Assembly: GCA_900770295.1 (NCBI GenBank)
Contig: CAAGJQ010000089.1
Span: 1-64,000, forward strand
DNA: 64,000 nt
Direction of reading: 5' to 3'
Source of the DNA: an uncultured Oscillibacter sp.
GTDB lineage: Bacteria > Bacillota > Clostridia > Oscillospirales > Oscillospiraceae
In this document: positions 1 through 6,198 of the stretch, one piece after another
Layout of the letters: the number at the start of each line of letters is the position of its first letter
How positions within the stretch are numbered: the first letter of the stretch is position 1
Made by a program: the position numbers and the translations under genes
The notes under the pieces: generated by a model
Told to the model about the DNA's origin: nothing
Seen by the model: the letters and a program-made list of their open reading frames with translations, nothing else
Databases searched by the model: none

Positions 1-43
1 ATTCCACAGGCATGCTGGATGTTGAATCCCGCAAATTGAATAA

Positions 44-119
44 CCGGGTATAGCGCAGTTGGTAGCGCGCGTGGTTCGGGACCACGAGGCCGTGGGTTCA
101 AGTCCCGCTACTCGGACCA
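44..119 (+). tRNA. tRNA-Pro (anticodon CGG)
   Basis: The sequence folds as a full cloverleaf. A 7-bp acceptor stem starts at 44 and pairs with 109-115. The D stem is GCGC/GCGC, the anticodon stem CGTGG/CCACG closes the loop TTCGGGA (anticodon CGG, proline), the T arm has a TTCAAGT loop, and CCA is encoded at 117-119. The recombinase genes of the neighbouring element begin within about 60 bp of its 3' end, so the gene marks the edge of the accessory region. Confidence 0.93.
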
Positions 120-174
120 TGCGGAGTGTCCTTATAGGATCTGAGTATCCTGTAACGGGCACTCCGCATTTTTT
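120..174 (+). terminator. Intrinsic terminator after tRNA-Pro
   Basis: The arms TGCGGAGTG and CACTCCGCA pair, with a smaller inner hairpin (AGGAT/ATCCT), and are followed by a run of six T. It ends the tRNA-Pro transcript and lies convergent with the end of the small resolvase-like gene on the other strand. Confidence 0.85.
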
Positions 175-180
175 ATTTGT

Positions 181-525
181 TCAAAAATAGGTTACGCCTT
201 GTTTGTCGAATAGCAGCCGATCCCGGATGCAGAGTAGCTTAACTTTGTGCTGGGTGAGCAAATCGATGTAGGCTTGCGTCATGCCCCATTCCCGCCCTAT
301 GCGGTCAATGCTGTTTACCAGCACCATATCCACCTCGCCAGTGAGAACGGCCTGTGTGACCTTTTCCAAGCCCGGACGGTCAAGGGTCAGCCCGCTGCCC
401 TGTTCGGCGGTAGCGCCGATAATGGTATATCCCGCTTGTTCCGCATAGCGGCGAAGCTGGGCGGCCTGTGCTTCAAGAGAAAAGCTGTCATCGTGGGCCA
501 CACGGCAGTAAACGAAAACTCTCAT
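181..525 (-). CDS. Small resolvase-like protein lacking the catalytic serine
   Basis: The 114-residue protein consists only of the N-terminal fold of serine recombinases: YCRV near the start, a long basic helix, and the late SIDRIGRE motif. There is no C-terminal DNA-binding domain. Where resolvases such as gamma-delta have the nucleophile Ser10 in YARVS, this protein has Ala10 (YCRVA), so strand cleavage by this polypeptide is unlikely. The start is ATG at 525, 8 bases after an AGGTGG ribosome-binding site; an in-frame upstream TTG has no such site. It lies 13 bp downstream of the large recombinase gene and is probably co-expressed. Likely roles are accessory or regulatory partner of the large recombinase, or a decaying gene. 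Family assignment is firm; function is inferred. Confidence 0.75.
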   Translation of the reverse strand: MRVFVYCRVAHDDSFSLEAQAAQLRRYAEQAGYTIIGATAEQGSGLTLDRPGLEKVTQAVLTGEVDMVLVNSIDRIGREWGMTQAYIDLLTQHKVKLLCIRDRLLFDKQGVTYF

Positions 526-538
526 ACCGTTCACCACC

Positions 539-2248
539 TTATACCGCAATCCCTGCCGGGGCGTAGCTCAATGCTACGCCTCGTCTTGTTTCCAGCAGAA
601 TATCTCGCTCGGGGATTTTCCGGCGATCCGGCACCTCAAACACGCCGATGCAGTTGTAGTGGATCGTTACCCGCTGATTGGTTACGCCGTCCTCCTTGAC
701 CGCCGGATATACCTCGATGTGGTCAATCAGTTCGGCTACCATGCGCTTGGTAATGGTGGTGGCATTCGTATAGCGGCGCACCGTTTCCAAGAAGTCCTCC
801 ACATCCATACGCTTTTCGTCCAGCTTTTTCACTTCCAGCCGCAGGGTCTTAATGCGCCCGGCGTTTTCACCCTGCTCCTGTTCATAGCGCTTTGCCATTT
901 TCGCAAACCGAGCATCGTCAATCTTGCCGGAAACATTGTCCTCATACAGCCGTTCAAAGAGCGTATCCAATTCCCGGTCACGGGCCAGCAGCGCATCCAG
1001 CTCACGCTTTTTGCGTACCCGCTCATTTTCGGCCACCTTTGCCGAGCGTCCCACCATAGCCTTGATAAAGTCGTTTTCGTACTCATTGGCGAAACAGGCC
1101 AGCCGATGTATCTCGTAGAGAACGACTTGCTCCAAGAAGTCCAGCCGGATATAGTGGGTAGATGAGCATTTACGCAGTCCCGAATTATGATTTTGGCAAC
1201 TGAAAAACTTGATGTCGTGGTTATTCTGATTAAAGTGGAAGTTCAAATTGCCGCCGCACTCGGGACACTTCATCACGCCGGAAAAAACGCTTGGCTCTTG
1301 GGTGACGGTGGGGTGCTTGCGCCGTGTCCCGGATTTCAGCGCCTGTACCTTTTCCCAAGTGGGCCGATCAATGATGGCCTCGTGAACATTGAGGAAGATC
1401 GCCCGGTTTTCCTCCGGGTTTTCGATCCGCTTTTTCATCTTGTAGGATTTGGAGTAGCTTTTGAAGTTGATCACATCGCCACAATACTCCTGTGTGGTAA
1501 GGATTTTCTTGATTGTGGTGTGGCCCCACTTGGTAGGCTCCAGGGTGCTCTTGGAACCGCCCCGGCTTGTACCCTTGCTGCGCCAGTAATAGGTAGGGTT
1601 GACGATACCATCAGCACCGAGAGCGGCGGCAGTTTCAGCCAACCCGTACCCCTCCAGAGCCATGCGGTAGATACGGCGCACCACATCGGCGGCCTCGGGA
1701 TCGACCACCCAAAAGCGGGGATCGTCCGGATTTTTGATGTAGCCATAGGGTGGCGGTGACAGCGGAATACCAGCGTTGCCTTTCATCTTGTTGACGATCC
1801 GGCGCTTCTTGGAAATGTCCTTGGCGTAGTATTCGTTCATGATGTTTTTGAACGGGGTGAAGTCATCCTCGCCCTCGTCACTATCTACGCCATCCGAAAC
1901 AGCCACCAGCCGCACATCATGGAGCGGGAAAAATTCTTCGGTCAGCTTGCCGACCTCGATGTAATTGCGGCCCAGCCGGGACAGGTCTTTGACGAACACC
2001 GCCGAGATATACCCAGCTTCGATTGCGGTTATCATTTTCTGAAAACCGGGACGCTTCATGGTAGTGCCGGTAATGCCGTCATCCACGAAAAAGATCGTGT
2101 CCGAATATCCCTTGTCCTTGGCGGCCTTTTGCAGTATCTTTTTCTGATTGCTGATGCTATTGGACTCGTTGTCCATGTTATCGTCACGGCTCAAGCGGCA
2201 GTAAAGAGCGGCTGTGCCGAGGGTGATTTTTTTACTTGACTGTTTCAA
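539..2248 (-). CDS. Large serine recombinase (TnpX/TndX-like)
   Basis: The 569-residue protein has the resolvase catalytic domain at the N-terminus (YCRLSRDD with the nucleophilic Ser, then KDLSRLGR). A recombinase domain follows (PPPYGY, VVRRIYRMALEG). Then comes a zinc ribbon (CPECGG with later C and H residues) and a coiled-coil rich C-terminal half. This is the family that excises and inserts Tn4451-type mobilizable transposons and many gut ICEs. The start TTG at 2248 sits 5 bases after AGGAGG in AAGGAGG; an earlier TTG at 2275 is poorly placed. The TnpW-like gene lies directly upstream. Its position beside tRNA-Pro suggests this end is the recombinase end of the element. Activity on a particular attachment site cannot be read from the sequence. 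Confidence 0.92.
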   Translation of the reverse strand: MKQSSKKITLGTAALYCRLSRDDNMDNESNSISNQKKILQKAAKDKGYSDTIFFVDDGITGTTMKRPGFQKMITAIEAGYISAVFVKDLSRLGRNYIEVGKLTEEFFPLHDVRLVAVSDGVDSDEGEDDFTPFKNIMNEYYAKDISKKRRIVNKMKGNAGIPLSPPPYGYIKNPDDPRFWVVDPEAADVVRRIYRMALEGYGLAETAAALGADGIVNPTYYWRSKGTSRGGSKSTLEPTKWGHTTIKKILTTQEYCGDVINFKSYSKSYKMKKRIENPEENRAIFLNVHEAIIDRPTWEKVQALKSGTRRKHPTVTQEPSVFSGVMKCPECGGNLNFHFNQNNHDIKFFSCQNHNSGLRKCSSTHYIRLDFLEQVVLYEIHRLACFANEYENDFIKAMVGRSAKVAENERVRKKRELDALLARDRELDTLFERLYEDNVSGKIDDARFAKMAKRYEQEQGENAGRIKTLRLEVKKLDEKRMDVEDFLETVRRYTNATTITKRMVAELIDHIEVYPAVKEDGVTNQRVTIHYNCIGVFEVPDRRKIPERDILLETRRGVALSYAPAGIAV

Positions 2249-2340
2249 AATATCCTCCTTCCCGCAGTCAAGCAAGAGGTTTTATCCTATCTATATTATA
2301 GCTCTGCCGACCGCCCATGTTAAGGATGTCGATGGAGCAG

Positions 2341-2484
2341 TTATGCCGGCTCTAAATCAGCCAGCATCAGTTTCAAAAGAATGTCACGCATAGGCTCGCC
2401 CTCGTCTTTGTAGACAGGCGTGACAATGAATGTGATTTTTCCGACTTGGTATGTATATTCTTCTCGGCAAGTTGCTTCGGCCAT
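2341..2484 (-). CDS. TnpW-like small transposon protein
   Basis: The 47-residue protein begins MAEATCREEYTYQVGK and contains the hydrophobic stretch TFIVTPVYK and an EPMRDILLKLM segment. These resemble the small TnpW proteins encoded next to TnpX-type recombinases. The ATG at 2484 has an AAAGGAG site at proper spacing. It lies about 90 bp upstream of the large recombinase and is transcribed the same way. TnpW is a conserved accessory protein of unknown biochemical role in Tn4451-type elements. Assignment rests on size, sequence and context. Confidence 0.72.
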   Translation of the reverse strand: MAEATCREEYTYQVGKITFIVTPVYKDEGEPMRDILLKLMLADLEPA

Positions 2485-2560
2485 AGCGCACTCCTTTCGT
2501 GACAGTAAAACAATCTGCAATCTGCAATCCGTATTCCCGTTGTCCGCTGGGGAAACAGGA

Positions 2561-2593
2561 AAAGCCAGCGCCCGCAAAGAGCGCTGGCCTTTC
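2561..2593 (-). terminator. Intrinsic terminator upstream of the TnpW-like gene
   Basis: The arms GCCAGCGC and GCGCTGGC pair with a short loop. On the minus strand the stem is followed by TTTTCC. It would end transcription arriving from the sigma-like gene before the TnpW/recombinase genes, which then need their own promoter. Confidence 0.6.
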
Positions 2594-2611
2594 GCCTTTC
2601 TCCACCTCCTC

Positions 2612-2626
2612 GGGACAAGTTGTCCC
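2612..2626. promoter_or_regulatory. 15-bp palindrome, copy 1
   Basis: GGGACAAGTTGTCCC is a perfect dyad apart from the central base. The same palindrome with G changed to C at the centre lies at 3451-3465, upstream of the sigma-like gene. Two copies within 840 bp of one element suggest the operator of an element-encoded regulator; no regulator is identified here. Confidence 0.45.
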
Positions 2627-2936
2627 AAGGTAGTCGGGAGCGCCACGCACATTTCCTTGGCCCGTCATAAGACAGCAATACTCGGCATGGCGCTCCCGCT
2701 GGGGCGCGGCGGCCCGGAGGGACAGGCAGCCAGCCTGTCCACGCCGGATCGTGGCCGTGGGGTGGCGATGCCCCACTTGCGGCGATGGTATGGATCGCTC
2801 GTCCTCCTGTGGGAGAAGTCACAGCGTACCCGTCGCCCGGCTCCCCGGCAAAGCTGGGGCCGCCGCTATTCAGTTGTGGACAGGATCAACTCCTCTCATA
2901 TACCAAGGACAAAAAACATCCAAATGCGGGGGTATA

Positions 2937-3359
2937 TCACCAAACTTTTTTCAAATATTCTTTCATGTTCTTCAAACCGCTTTTGACGGACTCACGGACG
3001 GAACTTTCGTTCACACTTTCCGCTTGGGCAACTTCCCGATAGCTCTTGCCGAGAATGATACAGGCATCCACACGGCGGCCCTGCGTTTCGGGCAGAGTGT
3101 TGAGGGCGTTCCAGAGATCGCAGAAACGTTCCATACGCTCCAGCAGCTCCTGCGGCGTCGGATCGGACAGGCAAGCCGAGTATTCGATCCCGTCATCGCA
3201 ATCGAGGGAATACTGCGCCTTGTTGCGGATTACCCGCCGCTGGTAGGCCAGCTCGTAGAGCTTGTCGGCCCGCAGCTCGGCGGCCACTTCGTCGGAAACT
3301 TCGATATATTCATCATGGGTGTACCAAGCGTAAAAGTCTTTCAGATTGATAGTAGTCAT
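2937..3359 (-). CDS. Sigma-70 region 4-like protein of the mobile element
   Basis: The 140-residue protein has a C-terminal helix-turn-helix like sigma factor region 4 (ILGKSYREVAQAESVNESSVRESVKSG), preceded by an acidic N-terminal part. Such small sigma-like proteins are common in conjugative transposons of gut Firmicutes, where they probably control transfer or excision genes. The start ATG at 3359 (MTTINLKD) follows GGAGG at 8 bases; an upstream start 15 bases earlier is less well placed. The region upstream holds a palindrome, an attenuator-like hairpin and a short leader reading frame, so expression is probably conditional. The target promoters are unknown. Confidence 0.75.
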   Translation of the reverse strand: MTTINLKDFYAWYTHDEYIEVSDEVAAELRADKLYELAYQRRVIRNKAQYSLDCDDGIEYSACLSDPTPQELLERMERFCDLWNALNTLPETQGRRVDACIILGKSYREVAQAESVNESSVRESVKSGLKNMKEYLKKVW

Positions 3360-3450
3360 TATGTATTCCTCCATTCAGATTTTTGGGTGGGTGAACAATC
3401 TGAACGGAGAGCGGCGGGGATCGGCAGCCGGGGCCGCTCTTACCGACCTG

Positions 3451-3465
3451 GGGACAACTTGTCCC
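3451..3465. promoter_or_regulatory. 15-bp palindrome, copy 2
   Basis: GGGACAACTTGTCCC lies about 90 bp upstream of the sigma-like gene and matches the palindrome at 2612-2626. It sits between the attenuator-like hairpin and the gene, a sensible place for an operator. Confidence 0.45.
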
Positions 3466-3480
3466 AAAGCAGACATAGAA

Positions 3481-3517
3481 AAATGCGCTCGCATGGCGTG
3501 ATGCCACACAAGCGCAT
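3481..3517 (-). terminator. Attenuator-like terminator upstream of the sigma-like gene
   Basis: On the minus strand the arms ATGCGCT and AGCGCAT enclose a second stem (TGGC/GCCA) and are followed by five T. It lies upstream of the sigma-like gene and downstream of a short well-initiated reading frame, the layout of transcription attenuation. Confidence 0.6.
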
Positions 3518-3584
3518 GAAACAATACATTCACTTATATACTGACAAATTTCATATTCATGACCGGACTGACCCGGAGGGGGAG

Positions 3585-3641
3585 CTACGCTTTTTTTAGC
3601 TGGTGAAGATCATGCGTACTGTGAAAAGCAAAAACGGACAC
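3585..3641 (-). CDS. Possible 18-residue leader peptide
   Basis: A GTG start at 3641 lies exactly 7 bases after a perfect AGGAGG. The frame encodes VSVFAFHSTHDLHQLKKA and stops at 3585. It is followed by an attenuator-like hairpin and then the sigma-like gene. A short peptide with an excellent ribosome-binding site ahead of a terminator is typical of ribosome-controlled attenuation. No homologue is recognised, so it may also be a truncated gene start. Confidence 0.4.
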   Translation of the reverse strand: MSVFAFHSTHDLHQLKKA

Positions 3642-3714
3642 GGCGATACCTCCTATGGGCCGCCGTGGGGTTACACGGTGTCAAGTCGTCGTTGGCTTAG
3701 ACAAGACAAAACAA

Positions 3715-3753
3715 AAAGAAACGGCGGCTCTGAATTGTTCTCAAAGCCGTCGT
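3715..3753 (-). terminator. Terminator downstream of the kinase/membrane protein genes
   Basis: The arms ACGGCGGCT (3721-3729) and AGCCGTCGT (3745-3753) pair, and on the minus strand are followed by TTCTTTTTG. A second hairpin with nearly the same arms (ACGACGGC/GCCGTCGT) lies at 3784-3810, a local duplication. Together they close the minus-strand transcript from the kinase region. Confidence 0.55.
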
Positions 3754-3867
3754 TTTCAATAGGCGTGTGAATGTGTCTGCTGTACGACGGCTTTTTTCTT
3801 TTGCCGTCGTGCGGCAGTACGGACAATATTAAATTACATTGTCATCCAAGGCGCTGTTTCACAAACA

Positions 3868-4245
3868 TTATATAATTCTTTTATCGAGCGTTAGCGAAAC
3901 AAGAGTTGCCAGCATGATATACGCAATAAGTACAACAATCTCAAAGATTATAGTCGTCGAAAATAGGTGGGGGAAACTTTCTGCAATAATCATCATCAGA
4001 AATCTTGTTGGAAAGTATAATCCTAACCATAATGAGATTTTGTAAAATAGTTTGCGATAAATAGCGGTGGCTTCTTTTCTTTTATTTTTTCGATAGCCAT
4101 ATTCAAAACCACCAACAATCGCCACAAATAGAATAATGCTTAAGCACGTAAAAAAGGAGCTTTTTAGAATTACAGTTGTCATAAATTGTATCAACAAAGT
4201 CATGACTTCAATTATGACTAAATAGAACATATTCTGTTGAGCCAC
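3868..4245 (-). CDS. Small multi-pass membrane protein, overlaps the kinase gene
   Basis: The 125-residue frame is very hydrophobic, with about four membrane segments and a basic loop (YRKNKRKEA). The only start that covers the frame is GTG at 4245, with no clear ribosome-binding site; an ATG lies five codons later. It overlaps the 3' end of the kinase gene by 28 bp in another frame. Either it is translated by coupling, or the two were once a single kinase with a membrane tail that has been split by a frameshift. Base composition is AT-rich like the kinase and unlike the chromosome around it. No function is recognised. Confidence 0.5.
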   Translation of the reverse strand: MAQQNMFYLVIIEVMTLLIQFMTTVILKSSFFTCLSIILFVAIVGGFEYGYRKNKRKEATAIYRKLFYKISLWLGLYFPTRFLMMIIAESFPHLFSTTIIFEIVVLIAYIMLATLVSLTLDKRII

Positions 4246-5120
4246 AAAACCGTCGGTGTACTATTTTCAACTGTTAAGGAGAATCCCAATAAAAAAATCA
4301 GAAAATATCCACCTGCAGCAAATAACATCGTAAGGGGGTTCAAAGTGCGGAATCCTGGCGGCGCATATCGACACTTAATACCTCGGTCAGCGTCTTTTGA
4401 CCTACTTTGAATATGGTCAATAGCCGCTATGACTTGATCGATGCTATTGTAACGTTCCTGCGGGTCCATTTTAGTACAGCAACTTATAATTTCACCCCAA
4501 GCTCCTCGTGCTAATCTTTCCTGAGGTAAAACACCCGTAAGCATCATATTCATAAGAATTCCGACAGAATAAATATCAGTCTGTGCGCACGAAGACGCAA
4601 AACCGTATTGTTCGGGTGCGGCATACCCAACGGTTCCAATTAATGCAGTATCTCGGCCTGAATGATTCCGGCTCCACTTGGCCGCATTCATGTCAATGAG
4701 TTTAACAACACCATCCGGAGAAATAATGATATTAGATGGCTTGATATCCCGATGAATAATCGGTGGATGAGCCTTATGAAGTTCAAGAAGGATTGAACAC
4801 AGCTGTCGAATAATATTTTCGACTTGTTCTTCTTTCAAAACTTTTTGCTCATCGAGAATTTGCTGCAGCGTAGTCCCACTTATATATTCTTCCAACACAA
4901 TGAGCTGATTGGAATCTTCAATCACTTCATATATGCGCGGTGTGTTTTTAATCGGATTGTCCTTCAAATAACTAAAAACTTCTACATTGTATATCTTTAA
5001 TATCTTTTTTACATAAATTTTTTTATCTGATATATTCTGCACCAAGTACACGCCATGATCTTCATTGAGAGATGCAATTTGCTGATAAAAGGAAAGCCTA
5101 CATTCCTCATCCAGTCTCAT
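4218..5120 (-). CDS. Ser/Thr protein kinase, accessory
   Basis: The 300-residue protein is a Hanks-type kinase. It has a catalytic loop HRDIKPSN, the activation-segment end YAAPEQYG, and a candidate ATP-binding lysine in the YVKKIL segment. The glycine-rich loop is weak, and the usual DFG is replaced by DMN, keeping the metal-binding Asp. One hydrophobic segment near the C-terminus could anchor it in the membrane. A GGAGG site lies 9 bases before the ATG. The gene is clearly AT-richer than its GC-rich neighbours and lies between the mobile element and a toxin pair, so acquisition by transfer is likely. Substrates are unknown; a defence or signalling role is a guess from context only. Confidence 0.8.
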   Translation of the reverse strand: MRLDEECRLSFYQQIASLNEDHGVYLVQNISDKKIYVKKILKIYNVEVFSYLKDNPIKNTPRIYEVIEDSNQLIVLEEYISGTTLQQILDEQKVLKEEQVENIIRQLCSILLELHKAHPPIIHRDIKPSNIIISPDGVVKLIDMNAAKWSRNHSGRDTALIGTVGYAAPEQYGFASSCAQTDIYSVGILMNMMLTGVLPQERLARGAWGEIISCCTKMDPQERYNSIDQVIAAIDHIQSRSKDADRGIKCRYAPPGFRTLNPLTMLFAAGGYFLIFLLGFSLTVENSTPTVLWLNRICSI

Positions 5121-5161
5121 AGGTTTTTCCTCCCTCTCAAATTACCAATCAGATAAAATCT

Positions 5162-5752
5162 TTAACACGAAACCGCTTCATTTAATATTTTCTTCAGCAA
5201 ATCCGTCACACCTTGGGCGGACTGGATTGTTGCAATCATTAGCAGATCGCCGTCCACCTCAGCCCAGTTGATGTCGTATCCGGCGTTGCGGATGAGTTGC
5301 GTTAGGAAAGCCCTCTGGGTGCGTCCATTGCCTTCCCGAAAGGGATGCAGGTCGTTGGTTACACAGTAAAAGTCTACAATCTCGTCCACAAACTCGCCGT
5401 GAGGTAAGTTCTTGAAGTAGTTTCGCTCCTCGAGACGGCGGAAAATCAGCTCCGCCTGACGCTCGATGTTTTCTGTAGAACAGAACCGGGTACCCTTCTT
5501 GCTGATATCCACCGTGCGGATTTGACCTGCCCAATCATACAGGTCAGAGAATAGAAAATGGTGGACAGCCTTGTAATGGGTAAAGTCGAAACTGTCTGCT
5601 TTGGGATGCTCCATCCATTCCGCACTGCGTGCAGACACCAGAACCGTTTCCACCTCGTTGAGTTTGGCCTCATCATGGATGTCAAATTTGTTTATCAACA
5701 CAACCGTGCCGGGGTAGCAGTTATCGGAGATTGGGTCAAGACTGTATCCCAT
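5162..5752 (-). CDS. Fic family protein (toxin of a Fic/antitoxin pair)
   Basis: The 196-residue protein carries the complete Fic active site HPFREGNGRTQR, with the catalytic His, the Asn and both Arg of the phosphate-binding site. It also has the preceding flap region (TRFCSTENI) and DLYDWAGQIRTVDISK. Fic enzymes usually transfer AMP to target hydroxyls. It starts one base after the stop of a 56-residue gene whose product has the inhibitory motif of class I Fic antitoxins, so this is a two-gene toxin-antitoxin unit. Translational coupling through TAATATG is likely. The target protein cannot be told from sequence. Confidence 0.92.
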   Translation of the reverse strand: MGYSLDPISDNCYPGTVVLINKFDIHDEAKLNEVETVLVSARSAEWMEHPKADSFDFTHYKAVHHFLFSDLYDWAGQIRTVDISKKGTRFCSTENIERQAELIFRRLEERNYFKNLPHGEFVDEIVDFYCVTNDLHPFREGNGRTQRAFLTQLIRNAGYDINWAEVDGDLLMIATIQSAQGVTDLLKKILNEAVSC

Positions 5753-5753
5753 A

Positions 5754-5924
5754 TTACACCGCCTTTGTCGGGCGACTCACGATTTCCCTTACCAAATCTG
5801 CAACGGAAACATTACCTGCCAGAAGGCGGACGCAGTCCTTTACTGTCTGCTCTGTTACTTCAAAGCCCTCCATGCGAGTGGAAGCAAGGGCGCTTTTCAG
5901 GGATGCGTACTCTCGTTCGCTCAT
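5754..5924 (-). CDS. Fic antitoxin, VbhA-like
   Basis: The 56-residue protein contains STRMEG at residues 15-20, which fits the Fic inhibitory helix motif [S/T]xxxE[G/N]. In that motif the Glu displaces ATP gamma-phosphate positioning in the Fic active site. A later small helix pair (VKDCVRLLAGNVSVADLVREI) fits the VbhA-type fold. It starts at ATG 5924 after AAAGGAG, and ends one base before the Fic start. The start codon and ribosome-binding site lie in a potential hairpin with the upstream tRNA-Thr terminator arm. The motif and the gene order make the assignment strong. Confidence 0.85.
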   Translation of the reverse strand: MSEREYASLKSALASTRMEGFEVTEQTVKDCVRLLAGNVSVADLVREIVSRPTKAV

Positions 5925-5960
5925 GGATTTTTGCTCCTTTCAGATAAGCAAAAATCCATG
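5922..5960 (-). promoter_or_regulatory. Inverted repeat covering the antitoxin start
   Basis: CATGGATTTTTGCT (5922-5935) and AGCAAAAATCCATG (5947-5960) are perfect inverted repeats. In the minus-strand transcript the ribosome-binding site lies in the loop and the ATG in the stem. The upstream arm is also the 3' arm of the tRNA-Thr terminator, so the two hairpins exclude each other. Confidence 0.5.
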
Positions 5961-5979
5961 CCGCAGGGGCATGGATTTT
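5951..5979 (-). terminator. Terminator after tRNA-Thr
   Basis: The arms AAAATCCATGCC and GGCATGGATTTT form a 12-bp stem with a 5-base loop directly after the tRNA 3' end, followed by T-rich sequence on the minus strand. Confidence 0.75.
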
Positions 5980-5981
5980 CT

Positions 5982-6057
5982 TGGAGCTACTGAGCGGACT
6001 TGAACCGCTGGCCTGCTGATTACGAATCAGCTGCTCTACCGACTGAGCTACAGTAGC
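5982..6057 (-). tRNA. tRNA-Thr (anticodon CGT)
   Basis: The minus strand gives a complete cloverleaf. The acceptor GCTACTG pairs with CAGTAGC, the anticodon stem GCTGA/TCAGC encloses TTCGTAA (anticodon CGT, threonine), the T-loop is TTCAAGT, and CCA is encoded at 5982-5984. It is followed by a terminator and then the Fic pair. Confidence 0.93.
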
Positions 6058-6143
6058 ATTTCTTATGAGAATTGGCTCTTTCGCCATACCCTGTTTTTAG
6101 TTTACCACACTTCGTGGCTTTTGAAAAGGAATTCCTTAACTAC

Positions 6144-6198
6144 AACCGGCGACCTGCTGATTACGAATCAGCTGCTCTACCGACTGAGCTACACCAGC
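6144..6198 (-). pseudogene. Truncated second tRNA-Thr (CGT)
   Basis: The sequence matches a tRNA-Thr from the 5' acceptor strand (GCTGGTG) through the D arm, the identical anticodon arm and into the T stem (GCCGG), then breaks off at about 6144. The 3' T stem, acceptor strand and CCA are missing. The sequence upstream also resembles that upstream of the intact tRNA-Thr (ATGAGAA...CTGTTTT...TTACC), so the locus is a tandem duplication with one broken copy. A mobile element could have removed the 3' end. Confidence 0.75.

Larger units (their letters stand above)
2485..2936. other. Non-coding stretch inside the mobile element
   Basis: No convincing gene was found between the sigma-like gene and the TnpW-like gene: open frames here lack ribosome-binding sites and recognisable domains. 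The stretch holds a hairpin at 2561-2593 that reads as a terminator on the minus strand, and a 15-bp palindrome at 2612-2626 that recurs upstream of the sigma-like gene. Confidence 0.6.

Noticed and set aside
3611..3769. A short plus-strand frame reading like an antibody J segment (GYTVSS)
   Set aside because: Coincidence: no ribosome-binding site, and the opposite strand holds a better initiated leader frame and a terminator.
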